Assembly: GCF_000002235.5 (NCBI RefSeq)
Contig: NW_022145613.1
Coordinates: 5,506,447-5,570,446 of the forward strand
Reading direction: 5' to 3'
Origin: Strongylocentrotus purpuratus
Lineage: Eukaryota > Echinodermata > Echinoidea > Camarodonta > Strongylocentrotidae
DNA length: 64,000 bases
The position numbers and the translations under genes were made by a program. Shown in pieces: positions 29,001 through 36,774 of this stretch; position 1 is the stretch's first letter; each line of letters starts with the position of its first letter. Below the pieces are notes generated by a model, which was not told the origin of the DNA, did not search any database, and worked only from the letters and a program-made list of their open reading frames with translations.

Positions 29001-32000
29001 TGTAAACGTAGATTAATATACTGGGACTCTTTTGAAAAAGCGGAAGTATGTCACTATGTTGCCAGTGCTCATATTTTAATGATATGTACTGTTGTCATTA
29101 AGTCATTAAACATATGCAATAAAAAAAGTATAATATCATTCCATAATATATTATCCAAGTAATAAAACCATTTTGTCAGCAGTCGCATCCGTGACTGTCA
29201 GTACATAATGAGAGGCTGTATCAGTCTGAAATTGATAGTCAGAAAAGGAAAGAAGAATGAGTAATGTTTTATATATCCTTCTGTTTAGAGCCAGAAGGGT
29301 GTTAGCTTGTATACTTTTACACAGACTTAAATGTCTTTCTGGCTCTGAGCAGATGATTTCATTGTCTGATGCACAGATGCACAGTTGTATGGTCATTTGG
29401 TGTCCTTTAAAAACACTACTTCTCAGTTATTAAGTCTTCTTAAACATTCTCATTTGAAAGCTTATATTTTCTCATATCATATCCAGGGTATTTTTCTGTC
29501 TCTCCATTTCAAAACCGATATTAAAAAAAGAGAGAAAAAAGAAAGAAAAAAAGATGGGACGTTCAAAGTTACTTCCCCCAGGCACATGGCGTCATGTTCT
29601 GCTCTTAAAGATAAAGCATGTTTCAGTTTCGTCTCATATTTCATATCTATGTAAACACTCCAAAAATGAAGTAGATTATGTCTTAACAAATATTGGACGT
29701 TTGCCATGGACATAAAGTAATATCAACAAACAAAGTCTAAGAAAATATATATCACTTAACCAAATGCCTCTCAACAGAAATTTAGAAGCAAATCTTTAGG
29801 GAAAACATGAGGAAGAGAAGAAGGAGAAAAACTGTTACAGGTATAATGATTATTTGTGTGGGCATATGTCCTACATGATTTCTTGATAGCAGAGATTATG
29901 AAATTAATATTTTTTTTCTTGAAGGGCAAAAATCACCAGCATTTATTTTGCTCTTTATATTTGGGGTTCAATTTCATAATATCAAACTCAAATAATCAGC
30001 TTCAAATATGAGTTCAGTCAAGATATTGCAAATTTGCAAATCAAAATTACTCTCTAAACTAACAGAAAGCTTCTTGCGAATAACTTACTTGAGGCATCTG
30101 TTCGTGCCTGTGGAAGTTCACTCCGAGACACCTTCCACATGGGCTTTGTTATGAAATGCTTTTCTTCTTTTCATCCTTAACCAAACACTGAATGTTGTTA
30201 TTTATGGGTGTTGGGGACTGCTTTAATATGTTCTGACTTCTTTGTTTCTTAGTCACTTGAATGAAGACAAAAACAAATTATTTGTTGTTTTTCTATGACA
30301 GGATTCCTTAGCAGCTGAGCTGGTAGACTGTGTAGAGCAACGATTAGAGAAAGACCCACATCTCTCCAAGAAAGGCAAAAGGTATGCACAAGATATACAT
30401 CCATAACTCTTGAGGACATATTGTACAGATCAGACACAGTTCTTCAGAATAGATTACACCATTTATTTACAATAGCATGTTGTATCAATTGGCTCATCAC
30501 TTTTTTTTCCTCCATACAAGATGTGTCCATTTAGATTAATGTAGAAAAAAAAGGAAATCAAACAAAATCCCCCCCCCCCTCTCCCCATATCATATTTCAA
30601 GTTAATCAACAACAAAAAAGACAACAAAAAAGACCTACAAGTGTTGCCAATTTGGTGATAATTAATGATCAAGGTAGCCCTAAACAAATTCCTGTCCCGA
30701 ATAAGTCATGCTTTTCTTCTTTTTATGATGCTTCATCTTGTACTTTAACTGAAGAAGAATCAGTGATACAAACTTAAAGGGATCCAGTAACTGTCTCAGA
30801 TTCTGAAACAAAATCCTGGATTTAGCTCATGCTGCAATAATAATTATAAACCTTTAGGTCAGTCAGGAACCCCATGACTTTTACAAGCCGATTGCCTGTC
30901 TGATTATCAAGATATTCATGATTGGAAATCAAAACCAAATTTTGCGTTTACCTAACGGTTTTCATAACACTACAGTCTATTGGGGAAAATAAGTATGATA
31001 AAACCGGTCACTCAAAGATTTTTACTTTTTTGAAGCGCAACTTTTTTTAGGGCTTCAATTTTACACCCTATCACAAACACTGATAACAAGTAGGGCTGTG
31101 CATCTCAGATTTAACAGTGTTAAACGATGCCTTTAATGAGATTCTAATCTATTTATTTTCTTTTCCATCTTCTATTTCAGGGAATACAACAAGAATGTAA
31201 TGAAGACGGTGAAGGTGGTGAACAAGAGAAGCCATAACAGTCCTGGCTCTGGGTACAGCAGTGATTTCTACAGCCGACCAGTCTCTCCGTCCAGCTCCGT
31301 CGTCTCTCTCGTAGGCTCACCAAGGAGTGAGATGTATGAAGGTGATAGTGAGAGTATCAACAGCTCTCTTGGGTAGGTAGAAGAAAGAAGACAAAAATGG
31401 TGTTCAAGTATATAGTCCATCAAGGGTAAAACTATGTGAAGAAATGTGGGATAGTTATATTTACTCAGTATTACTCAGTTTTCATCGTTTATACAATACT
31501 AATCCGACACAAGCATTCACTTGTATCTTTGGTTTAAAAGATTTATTTCTATGTTTTAAGAATCCTATTTAATAATTGGAAAGCAAACTTATATCAATTG
31601 TTTCAGTGTGGGTCCCTCATTGTTATGACAATGTTGAGATAAGTGTGCTGTGTACAAGCAGAATGTGATATACTGCTTTCAAACTGATAGTTTAAGCTTA
31701 GATAAGATAATCAAGGTATATGATGTCACATTTAAAAGCTAGAAATTTTGGCTAAAGTGATACAACTTCAGTCATTGTACTAATAAGTCAAGCCAAATTC
31801 AAAGTAAAATGTTAACTTCACATATTTAGATACCAGCCTTGGTACCTAAATAATGGAACAGGGAAGAGTTAATAGTGGTGTAAAGAAGAGTTGATAGTAG
31901 TGTAGTGAAGCGTTAATACTAGTGTAGAGAAGAGTTGATGGTGAATTGTTTACTCTCCCCTCTCCTCACCCTAGATCCGGTCTGCATCCTCCGGTCTCCA

Positions 32001-35000
32001 GCATCCCTGGTTCCAATGACCTCGAGACCGCTCTAAGACGTCTCAAGCTCAGACGAGAGAACGAGACTGCCGAGCGGGACTACGCTGAGCTCCACGTCAA
32101 CTCACCTACCTGTCCTAGTCCAGACAGTATGCTGTCGGGACTGTCCGGGATCTCCGGCATCTCAACGGTACCGATGGGAGGAGGAGGAGGAGGAGGAGGA
32201 GGAGGCCAGTCGTTCAGGGCATACATGCCAGAGAAACTGCAGATTGTCAAACCAATGGAAGGTGAGTACAATCACACTATTTGTTTTGGTTTTGTTTCTG
32301 TTATTGATTTGACCTCTATGTAAACACAGTTACATTCGACTGCATGAAGTCATGGCTCATCAAATGCCTTAATATTATAAATTTGGCTTGTAACATAAAA
32401 ATCGGGACAGATTTTTATGCCACATGTTCGTGTAGTCCCATATACATCTTTCTGTGTACAGTGCTTGGATACTTTTATGGCATCATAAATGTTATGTACA
32501 TGACATTGGCTCCATTGGCTTTGTTACTTTGTCAATGATAAAGGTTAAGATTTAATTTGAAGGTAGATTTGGATGAGTTTTAGCCCTCTCTTGTTAGGTT
32601 CAGAAATCAAGTATGGAGCAATCGTATTTGAAGCTGTGTTGCTCAATCATTATACTGTTGCATGATTATTGATTATTGTATTATCTTTCACCCTCTCATG
32701 AACTCCCTTTCTTCTCCTCTCTCTCTCTCCTCTCTTTCCATAACTCCCATCACTTTCACCCTCCCACCCTCTCTCTCTCTCTTATTGATGATTGATTATT
32801 GTTTTACTGTACTTGGCAGCTAAGAAAGCATGTATATCTTTGTATTAGTAAGCAACCATTGGACCGATGGCTTGAAGTCCTCTCTAAAGGGACTTGGTAA
32901 TGAGAATTAATGTCTTACCAAAGAACACAAGTGCATTGATTTGGTTTCGAACCCAGGACCTCTCGGTTTTGCAACCACTGCTCTACCACTGAGCCCTTGC
33001 CATGTCTCATACTTATTCTCACTCAATGTCTCATACTATCTTTCACTATATTTGTTTCCTAGGTTCCATGGCCCTTCATCATTGGCAGCGTCTTGCCACC
33101 CCTCACATAGCCAGCATGTTAGACTCCAGGCCAGGTGTCGTCGTGAAGGACTTCAGGGAGATCGATACCAGGCGGGATAATTACCTGGATGAGATCGAGG
33201 ATGACGGCTGCGTCCAGAGTAAGTTCAGAAGAAGACTGGGAGATATTTATAAGAATAGTTGTGCTTCCATCATCAGGATTCATGCATTCAAGAATGACGC
33301 CTCTGTGAAAATCATAAATTCTTTGAAATAGATGATAATGATAATGATAATGATAATGATGAAGTGATTGAACGAATGATGATGTAATGGTTATTTTACC
33401 TGACTGCTAAGAAAGCATAAATGCTTGTAAGTAAGCAACCAGACTGCCGACGGCTTTAGGTCCTCTCCGAGGGACCTGGTAGTGAGGATTAATGCCTTAC
33501 CAAAGGGCACTAGCGCATCGTCTTGGTTTTGAACCCGGGTTACCGGATTATGAGACCACTGCTCTAGATAATAATGATATGATAATGATATCTGTAAAGT
33601 GCTTTGAGACATTGTATTAAGCACTATATAAAAACAGAATATTATTATTATTATATTCACAACAACAGCACCTCCACCACCACCACCACAGTCAACAACA
33701 ATAATAACACCAACAGCAATCAATGAGATTTTTAATAGTGCTGCTTTACTTAACCTGGGTTGAGAGTAGCAAATATAGATGAATATCTTATCAAAAGATG
33801 ATAATGTAGACTGTAGCAGGTATATGAACCCTGTACTGTGTGGTTTATAGTCTGGTGACACAACACATGGAGCTACACGTATCTCATGCCATATTTGTAT
33901 ACCTTTTCTTTTGATATGCAATGTGCAAAATAGCAGAACTGGGTCCTGTCTTATAAAGAGTTGCAGTTGATCCCAATCAATCACAAGTCCTCCAATTAAT
34001 CAGAAATAAGTTGCTATTAAAGGGACTATGTCCCATTTGCAGGCCAAAAAAATGAAAAAGTTAAATTCCAACCGCATTTGAAAGATAATACTAGTATAGA
34101 ACTTCCCTAGAAAAGGTGGGGCTTGAAAATGTCTTCAAGTGGGAAAATAACGACTATTAGTTGTCAAATCGACTTTAGGGCTATAGAGCCCAAAAGTAAT
34201 AGTCTTGATTTTCAGACAATTGTACCAAATGGTCATACGTTTTATGCTGCGCAAAGATTCAATCAGTTTAATCTTGGCCATCACAAGAAGTGGGTTATTG
34301 ATGTAGACAAATACTCATGTACCCTTTACAACTCTTTTCATGTATGTTATTACCAAAGAAGAAAAAAAGCCAGTCAGTCACTCAATAGTGTCTGACAGTG
34401 AAGTCTAGCAAGTAAACGGTTTTCCTTGCATAATTTGAATATGAGGACACTGCTAATGTTTAAATTTCACAGATAGGACATACATGACATATTCATAATT
34501 CCTGTAAAGTTCTACAGCATTTGAGGTTGGCTGCAAAAGGGACATAGTACCTTTAATATCAACTCTTTATAAGATGGGGCCCTGGTGCCGGTTTGAAATA
34601 ATTCAGATTAATGCTCTTAAAAGTGATGAAATTCTGAAAGGTTTGTTTACAGCAAGTTTTCCTCTCCTATTTCAGGTGGGACTTACCCCAGTAAAGGCTT
34701 TGCTCACACCAGCAGCACATTTACATACACCACCAGCAGGTTGGGGCAGACGGGCGACACATTCATGACCTCTCGGTAAGATCTCTTTCATATAGATTGA
34801 ATGCTACCAGTAAAACTTACATTGTAGAAGGTGTGATACTTGTGACACATCTTTATGGTTTAATATATGGCTTTGTTTTCAAAAAAGTGAAGCGTGGTAA
34901 TGCAGTACATGATGCTGTATTACGTGTAAATCATATGGCCTGTTCATGAGAATAAAGTGTAGTACAAGGGTCAGAAAATCAGACTACCTTCTACGCATAT

Positions 35001-36774
35001 TTTTGCCATGGGCTCATAACAGTCTATATAATTTGATGTAGAGACAATTACCAGTTCTAATCTTTTAATAGGAGTTTTTAGTTGGTATTATCTCTTGTTT
35101 ACCATAGGATTTGCACAACTTTATATTTTGAGCCTGCAAAAGGGACGGACTACCTTTTAATCAAGAATCTCCAAAGTGCTTATTAACTTTGGATTTGTTT
35201 ACTTGAAATAAGTTGATTTGAATGTATTTGACTGTTAATGATATTGTTTTTTGTGCAGCAATCCTTATGGTACCAGGATGACCATTGACCTGCAGGAGCA
35301 GGCTTTCCCCGGTGTCTATGACCCTCCTCCCGGTGCCTCTCTTGGTCTCGCTTCAGTCCTGGCGACCCCTCAGGTCACGTCCGGTTCAGCCGTCCGCCTC
35401 AAGGCCAGCCAGACCGGAGCAGTAGGTGGTGCCAAGTCCAAGCGTTCAACCACCGGTCTAAACCTCCTATCCACGAGCCCGAACTCTGAGAAGAAAGCTG
35501 AGCTGGATGTAGAAGCTCCATCGGGTGTCCACAAGGTGTCCGGTCAGATCTTCTCCAGGAATGCGTCCCCGATCAGCTCCATCAGCAGCGGGATCAAAAT
35601 CCTGGATCCCGACACCAAGGCTCGACTGATGGAGAAGGTCAAGTGCATCAGAGCAGAGAAGGCAGCGCACAAAGCATTGATGCAGCGGCAAATGTCTGCA
35701 ACTACAAATGCAGTGATGATCGCACCCTCTATGGCTGTCAGTATTCCTAAGACGACAGTGGGGTTAAGTGGGATGATGTTGTCTTCCAGCGCCTCTGCAA
35801 CACCTAGAATGTCATCATTCACTAGTGGATCGGTAGTGCCATCAGCAAATGCTGGCCTGAATGCAACAACAAATGCAGTGATGATTGCCCCCTCTATGGC
35901 TGTCAGTATTCCTAGGACGACAGTGGCGTTGGGTGGGATGATGTTGTCTTCCAGCACTTCTGCAACACCTCGAATGTCCTCATTCACAACTGGAGCAGGA
36001 GTGCCATCAGCAAATGCTGGCCTGAATGAAATGTCGTCAAGTGCCGCTCCCGGAAGTGCAGGAAGGCCATCAATGAATGTTGGCTTAATGTCTTCAAGTT
36101 CTACCCCCAGAATGTCATCGATGATTGGTGGATCAAGGCCAGCAATGAATGTTGGCTTAAATGAAATGATGATGTCTTCAAGTTCTACCCCCAGAATGTC
36201 ATCGATGATTGGTGGATCAAGGCCAGCAATGAATGTTGGCTTAAATGAAATGATGATGTCTTCAAGTTCTACCCCCAGAATGTCACCTATGATTGGTGTA
36301 CCAGGAGGGTCGTCTATGGGTGTGGGTGGCATGGTGATGTCTTTAAGTAGCGCTCCAAGAATGTCGTCATTCAGTAACGGGTCAGTAGGTAGCGGAGTAG
36401 CATCAGCAGGCAGCATGCCTTCACCTTATGGAACTTTGCCAGGTGCTCCGACAACATCCTTGTCATCCGGTACAACTACCCTTGGTAGTTCACACCTATC
36501 AGGCACACCAAGTCTATTTCCCGGGGGACTAATGTCGCCCGGTTCCTCGTTCCCTCCAGTCCTCGGCCAATCTAGGGTCCTAGCTAGCCCAATGTCAGTC
36601 CTAGCATCTAGACCTGTCGCTGCGACCACCACATCCTGTGAGACCACCACGGCTGGTCTAGGACATGCTCTCGAACCCTCTGGGCTAGGCGCAGTCTTGG
36701 GCCTAATGGACAGTCCCAAGGCTAAGACCATCATCACAAAGACCAAGACTAAAGTAGCGATGAAGAAGCTATAG
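4966..36774 (+). CDS. TRAK1: TRAK/Milton trafficking kinesin-binding protein, whole gene
   Basis: Adaptor that links the mitochondrial GTPase Miro to kinesin-1 and dynein/dynactin for transport along microtubules (family knowledge). Fourteen coding exons join to 1078 codons plus stop; all junctions are GT-AG, phases agree and total length is 3237 nt. Seen in order: short acidic N-terminus; HAP1/TRAK N-terminal coiled coil from residue 26 with the signature QMTKTYNDIDAV and a CC1-box-like AAKIG (AAxxG, the dynein light-intermediate-chain contact in this family); further coiled coil through about residue 290; a conserved DSLAAE; DLETALRRL; PEKLQIVKP; LHHWQ and DSRPGVVVK (Milton domain, Miro-binding side in homologues); then a 500-residue Ser/Met/Gly-rich tail in one exon. 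Human TRAK proteins are about 900-950 aa, so the tail is longer here. The symbol stands for the single invertebrate TRAK; TRAK1 versus TRAK2 is not decidable. Exon entries follow. Confidence 0.95.
7814..7866 (+). repeat. Left copy of ~53-bp direct repeat flanking the foldback element
   Basis: It starts ATGGTAACTGTGATGATC and runs through GGACATGGGATAATGTTGGTAACA. The same sequence recurs at 8266-8320 with a 4-base insertion (TTAA/TAAT). The first 41 bases are identical. Confidence 0.85.
7866..8265. mobile_element. Foldback / long-TIR element
   Basis: The left end TAGGCGCATCTTTATCAG... and the right end reverse-complemented TAGGCCTGTCTTCACTAG... both continue into CTCGAGAT(C/T)GCCAAATA and CAGCTATTT-like sequence, giving imperfect inverted repeats of about 45 bp. 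The centre holds a second inverted pair (AGTGGGATATTTTG / CAAATATCCCACTA) around AAGATATCTT. No protein coding capacity. Confidence 0.75.
8266..8320 (+). repeat. Right copy of ~53-bp direct repeat
   Basis: Copy of 7814-7866, directly abutting the right end of the foldback element. It is far longer than a normal transposon target duplication. Confidence 0.85.
8471..8675 (+). mobile_element. ~200-bp TTAA-bounded MITE-like family, copy 1
   Basis: Begins TTAAAAGCACACTGTCCTAC and ends AAAGCCTGCCTTTAA. Shares the inner text ACTTGCTCCCTCTATAT and GAGAGCTGAGTT with four other copies in the window. Ends are imperfect inverted repeats bounded by TTAA. Confidence 0.85.
9360..12540. other. Unassigned region with mixed open frames
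   Basis: Base composition is more balanced than the surrounding AT-rich intron. Minus-strand open stretches at 9623-10002, 11418-11819, 11768-12019 and 12171-12509 are longer than the local background but overlap plus-strand frames, and I recognise no domain. A decayed mobile element or noncoding exons are both possible; no function is assigned. Confidence 0.3.
12995..13088 (+). CDS. TRAK1: TRAK exon 1b (candidate alternative first exon)
   Basis: An ATG at 12995 opens 31 codons (MEYPITSISMRDEWEFITSY...) and ends with one extra base before GTAAAT at 13089. Phase 1 is the same as exon 1a, so both can splice to 18618 and keep frame. A second in-frame ATG lies ten codons in. Vertebrate TRAK genes are known to use different first exons. 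The call rests on frame, donor and position only; no homologue was recognised for these 31 residues. Confidence 0.5.
13089..18617. other. TRAK intron 1, part downstream of candidate exon 1b
   Basis: AT-rich noncoding sequence. It contains an AAT microsatellite with an adjoining SINE-tail-like segment (14536-14640). No coding exon recognised. Confidence 0.65.
14536..14640. repeat. AAT/AAAT microsatellite and SINE-tail-like segment
   Basis: (AAT)n mixed with AAAT, then TTTATATAGTGCCTTTTC and CAAGGCGC, the style of 3' tail found on the tRNA-derived SINEs here (GCGCTATATAA plus ATT repeats). Confidence 0.6.
18618..18694 (+). CDS. TRAK1: TRAK exon 2, start of HAP1/TRAK N-terminal domain
   Basis: Acceptor TTTACAG, donor GTTAGT; enters in phase 1, leaves in phase 0. 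It encodes ALCGDRVVQMTKTYNDID and then AVTKLLEE, the most conserved motif of the HAP1/TRAK/Milton family and the start of the first coiled coil. It is the shared second exon for both candidate first exons. Confidence 0.96.
19290..19671 (+). mobile_element. ~370-bp TTAA-bounded element, copy A
   Basis: Begins TTAAAGGCATCCTTTAACA and ends GTGTCACTTTAA. An inverted copy lies at 30774-31136, with the same order of blocks read on the other strand (for example ACCGGTTTTA, AATAGACT, CAGACAGGCGATCGGCTTG). No coding capacity. Confidence 0.85.
19708..19824 (+). CDS. TRAK1: TRAK exon 3, coiled coil with CC1-box
   Basis: Acceptor AGTACAG, donor GTAAGA; 39 whole codons, phase 0 to 0. It encodes KEKDLELAAKIGQSLL followed by QQNKQLEGRIELTEEKL. 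AAKIG fits the AAxxG CC1-box by which TRAK/HAP1/BICD-type adaptors contact dynein light intermediate chain (family knowledge). The heptad pattern is clear. Confidence 0.96.
20818..20915 (+). CDS. TRAK1: TRAK exon 4
   Basis: Acceptor GATCTTCAG, donor GTAAGA; enters phase 0, leaves phase 2. It encodes NTQYRHDLKLKAELLSIY and then an acidic run ending HSDSEDEAV. This matches the coiled-coil end plus acidic break seen in TRAK1/2 after the ELL(x)FYT-type motif. Confidence 0.95.
21389..21457 (+). pseudogene. Decayed partial duplicate of TRAK exon 5
   Basis: 69 bases aligned without gaps to 21613-21681, 56 of 69 identical by eye. In the parent frame it reads M-K-G-stop, then later RYININ and RQKKIEN against KYINID and LQKKIKN in the real exon. 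The in-frame TAG and the absence of a good acceptor make it non-coding. It lies 224 bp upstream of its parent in the same intron. Confidence 0.85.
21609..21793 (+). CDS. TRAK1: TRAK exon 5, second coiled-coil block
   Basis: The acceptor is TTGAAG, weaker than its neighbours; the donor is GTAAGC. Enters phase 2 (completing a Trp), leaves phase 1. It encodes NMKGKASIQSKYINIDNLQ, then KKIKNLEEENLHLRIE and EEKEEELVRDCFRQL, matching the TRAK block with DSLQKKLKDLEEEN and EEKEQQLV. A decayed copy of its first 69 bases lies 224 bp upstream (21389-21457). Confidence 0.95.
21832..22030 (-). mobile_element. ~200-bp TTAA-bounded MITE-like family, copy 2
   Basis: Begins TTAAAGCCTGTCTGCACTAG and ends GTTCAGTGGGGCTTTAA. 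Inner text is the reverse complement of the 27-kb copies. It starts 39 bases after the donor of TRAK exon 5. Confidence 0.88.
22115..23866 (+). repeat. 67-bp minisatellite, 26 units
   Basis: The unit contains GATGTTGATTGTTAAAGG, TAGATTTTGTCGGT(C/T)GAAGG and TGGTGTAAGGCACTGG. The motif GGCACTGG recurs every 67 bases from 22181 to 23856. Units vary at a few positions (CGGTTG, CGGTCG, CAGTCG, CTGTCG; GTGTAAG or GTATAAG; GGGAATG or GGTAATG), and the order of variants shows a partly repeated seven-unit block. It lies inside TRAK intron 5 and has no lasting open frame. Confidence 0.98.
24225..24510 (+). mobile_element. tRNA-derived SINE
   Basis: The head GTGGTGGTATAGTGGTTCATC and the box-B-like GAGGGTTGGAATCCC are tRNA-like (A and B boxes). 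The body ends GCGCTATATAAGAAGCCACC followed by ATT/CTT repeats. It sits in TRAK intron 5, 270 bp before exon 6. Not a functional tRNA: no closed acceptor stem seen. Confidence 0.85.
24781..24911 (+). CDS. TRAK1: TRAK exon 6, coiled coil
   Basis: The acceptor follows a CT microsatellite polypyrimidine tract (CTCTCTCT...TTTATTCAG); the donor is GTGAGT. It encodes GDARGTCEILTDELSKRF and then QQEEITYLLAQLVDLQQKV, strongly matching TRAK1 (QQEEITHLLSQIVDLQ). Enters phase 1, leaves phase 0. Confidence 0.97.
25447..25521 (+). CDS. TRAK1: TRAK exon 7
   Basis: Acceptor TTTCAG, donor GTAAGA; 25 whole codons, phase 0 to 0. LSVENEEMSRHLTASKDSQQ then DLVKD continues the coiled coil and matches the TRAK VENEELxxHLxAxKDAQ stretch. 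Confidence 0.95.
26003..26054 (+). repeat. 17-bp tandem repeat, three units
   Basis: AACTGAGAGGGAAAATG three times, exact. Intron 7 of TRAK. Confidence 0.9.
26259..26405 (+). CDS. TRAK1: TRAK exon 8, end of N-terminal coiled coil
   Basis: Acceptor TGTTTCAG, donor GTAAGT; 49 codons, phase 0 to 0. LIETKEKYEEVYTMFQEAQE closes the coiled coil and is followed by a Ser/Gly/Pro linker ending LNPLPVFPA, which leads into DSLAAE of exon 9 as in TRAK1 (GLFPMDSLAAE). A decayed duplicate of its last 80 bases lies 216 bp downstream. Confidence 0.95.
26542..26621 (+). pseudogene. Decayed duplicate of the 3' end of TRAK exon 8
   Basis: 80 bases aligned without gaps to 26326-26405, about 60 of 80 identical, and the match continues into the donor (both followed by GTAAGTTA). 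In the parent frame it reads RSSDKFMSHCSISFGTYLN. As a cassette exon its 80-nt length would break frame, and the upstream sequence has no pyrimidine tract, so it looks like a relic. Confidence 0.85.
26697..26870 (+). mobile_element. C tract and SINE-like fragment
   Basis: A run of about 14 C (26697-26711) is followed by a body containing GCTAGAGCGCTGTAATGG and GTGCCTTGAGTGTCAAG and an ATT tail. It resembles the 3' parts of the tRNA-derived SINEs in the window. Confidence 0.55.
27524..27726 (+). mobile_element. ~200-bp TTAA-bounded MITE-like family, copy 3
   Basis: Begins TTAAAGCCCCACTGCACTAC and ends ACTAGTGCAGACAGGCTTTAA; the ends are inverted repeats (TTAAAGCC...CTGCACTA). Only about 107 bp separates it from copy 4. 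Confidence 0.92.
27833..28027 (+). mobile_element. ~200-bp TTAA-bounded MITE-like family, copy 4
   Basis: Begins TTAAAGCCCCACTGTCCTAC and ends in CACACTAGTGTTTATAAGCTTTAA. Same orientation as copy 3. Confidence 0.9.
28735..28870 (+). mobile_element. tRNA-derived SINE, diverged
   Basis: GTGTTGTGGTCTAGTGGATA resembles a tRNA A-box region; the tail has GGAGCGCCTTGAGCCCCTTG and an ATT-rich end. Intron 8 of TRAK. Confidence 0.65.
30302..30381 (+). CDS. TRAK1: TRAK exon 9, DSLAAE motif
   Basis: Acceptor TATGACAG, donor GTATGC; enters phase 0, leaves phase 2. It encodes DSLAAELVDCVEQRLEKDPH and then LSKKGK, matching the conserved DSLAAEIEGTMRK region of TRAK. The preceding intron is 3.9 kb and full of repeats. 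Confidence 0.95.
30569..30586 (+). repeat. C tract
   Basis: About ten C followed by CTCTCCCC; simple sequence in TRAK intron 9. Confidence 0.85.
30774..31136 (-). mobile_element. ~370-bp TTAA-bounded element, copy B
   Basis: Inverted copy of 19290-19671. Begins TTAAAGGGATCCAGTAACTG and ends AACGATGCCTTTAA. It lies 44 bp before exon 10 of TRAK. Confidence 0.85.
31181..31372 (+). CDS. TRAK1: TRAK exon 10, serine-rich linker
   Basis: Acceptor CTATTTCAG, donor GTAGGT; enters phase 2, leaves phase 2. It encodes REYNKNVMKTVKVVNKRS, then a Ser/Pro-rich segment with SRPVSPSSSVVSLVGSP. The basic helix matches the RVFETVRNIN region of TRAK1. The serine-rich part looks like phosphorylatable linker (inference). 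Confidence 0.93.
31863..31943 (+). repeat. 22-bp tandem repeat next to TRAK exon 11
   Basis: About 3.7 units of GAAGAGTTGATAGTAGTGTAGA-like sequence ending 31 bases before exon 11. The pyrimidine tract follows it. Confidence 0.85.
31975..32261 (+). CDS. TRAK1: TRAK exon 11, DLETALRRL and PEKLQIVKP block
   Basis: Acceptor CCCTAG, donor GTGAGT; enters phase 2, leaves phase 1. It carries PGSNDLETALRRLKLRREN, SPDSMLSGLSGISGIS, a run of ten glycines and YMPEKLQIVKPMEG. The first and last motifs are near-invariant in TRAK proteins (Milton domain). The glycine run is a GGA/GGC repeat at about 32177-32206 and is a likely length polymorphism. Confidence 0.96.
32805..33000 (-). mobile_element. tRNA-derived SINE, family T, copy 1
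   Basis: Read on the - strand the head is GGCAAGGGCTCAGTGGTAGA...GAGGTCCTGGGTTCGAAACC, with a good B box (GGTTCGAAACC). The body shares CTTACTAATACAAAG... / AGCTAAGAAAGCAT blocks with copies at 33388 and 48221. It lies 63 bp before TRAK exon 12. Confidence 0.88.
33063..33218 (+). CDS. TRAK1: TRAK exon 12, LHHWQ block
   Basis: Acceptor TTTCCTAG, donor GTAAGT; enters phase 1, leaves phase 1. SMALHHWQRLATPHIASML then DSRPGVVVKDFREIDTRR matches TRAK1 SATLHHWQQLAQPHL and DPRPGVVTKGF. It ends with an acidic stretch (DEIEDDG). In homologues this part contributes to Miro binding. Confidence 0.96.
33388..33655 (-). mobile_element. tRNA-derived SINE, family T, copy 2 (head truncated) plus SINE tail
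   Basis: Shares GACTGCTAAGAAAGCATAAA and GGCTTTAGGTCCTCTCCGAG with the copy at 48221. The tRNA head stops at GAGACCACTGCTCTAGA. A second SINE-like tail (GTAAAGTGCTTTGAGAC... ATATAAAAACAG plus ATT repeats) follows directly. Confidence 0.85.
34017..34556. mobile_element. 540-bp TTAA-bounded element with 26-28 bp TIRs
   Basis: Left TTAAAGGGACTATGTCCCAT then TTGCAGGCC; right end reverse-complemented TTAAAGGTACTATGTCCCTT then TTGCAGCC. The TTAA at both ends fits a piggyBac-type target site. A 90-codon open frame inside shows no domain. Confidence 0.9.
34676..34775 (+). CDS. TRAK1: TRAK exon 13, STFTYTTSR motif
   Basis: Acceptor ATTTCAG, donor GTAAGA; enters phase 1, leaves phase 2. SGTYPSKGFAHTSSTFTYTT followed by SRLGQTGDTFMTS corresponds to the short STFTFTTCRI motif of TRAK2, a good ortholog marker downstream of the Milton domain. 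Confidence 0.93.
35133..35162 (+). mobile_element. Solo terminal repeat of the 34-kb TTAA family
   Basis: CCTGCAAAAGGGACGGACTA then CCTTTTAA matches the right end of the element at 34017-34556. No partner end was found nearby. Confidence 0.6.
35259..36774 (+). CDS. TRAK1: TRAK exon 14, long serine/methionine-rich C-terminal tail and stop
   Basis: Acceptor TTTGTGCAG; enters phase 2; stop TAG 36772-36774. 504 residues follow the split arginine. GTRMTIDLQEQAFPGVYD comes first, then a basic helix (DPDTKARLMEKVKCIRAEKA, about 35598-35660), then internal repeats: two copies of a unit with VMIAPSMAVSIP...TPRMSSF (35707-35820 and 35875-35985) and three copies of an 84-bp/28-aa unit with SSSTPRMS(S/P)MIG...AMNVGLNEMMM (36101-36300). 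The end is Ser/Gly/Pro-rich and finishes in a basic TKTKTKVAMKKL. Long opposite-strand open frames here are shadows. Confidence 0.93.

Noticed and set aside
33391..33984. 197-codon minus-strand open frame
   Set aside because: It spans a SINE and simple repeats (Gly and Ile/Val runs from CACCAC and ATT repeats), has no domain and lies in a TRAK intron.
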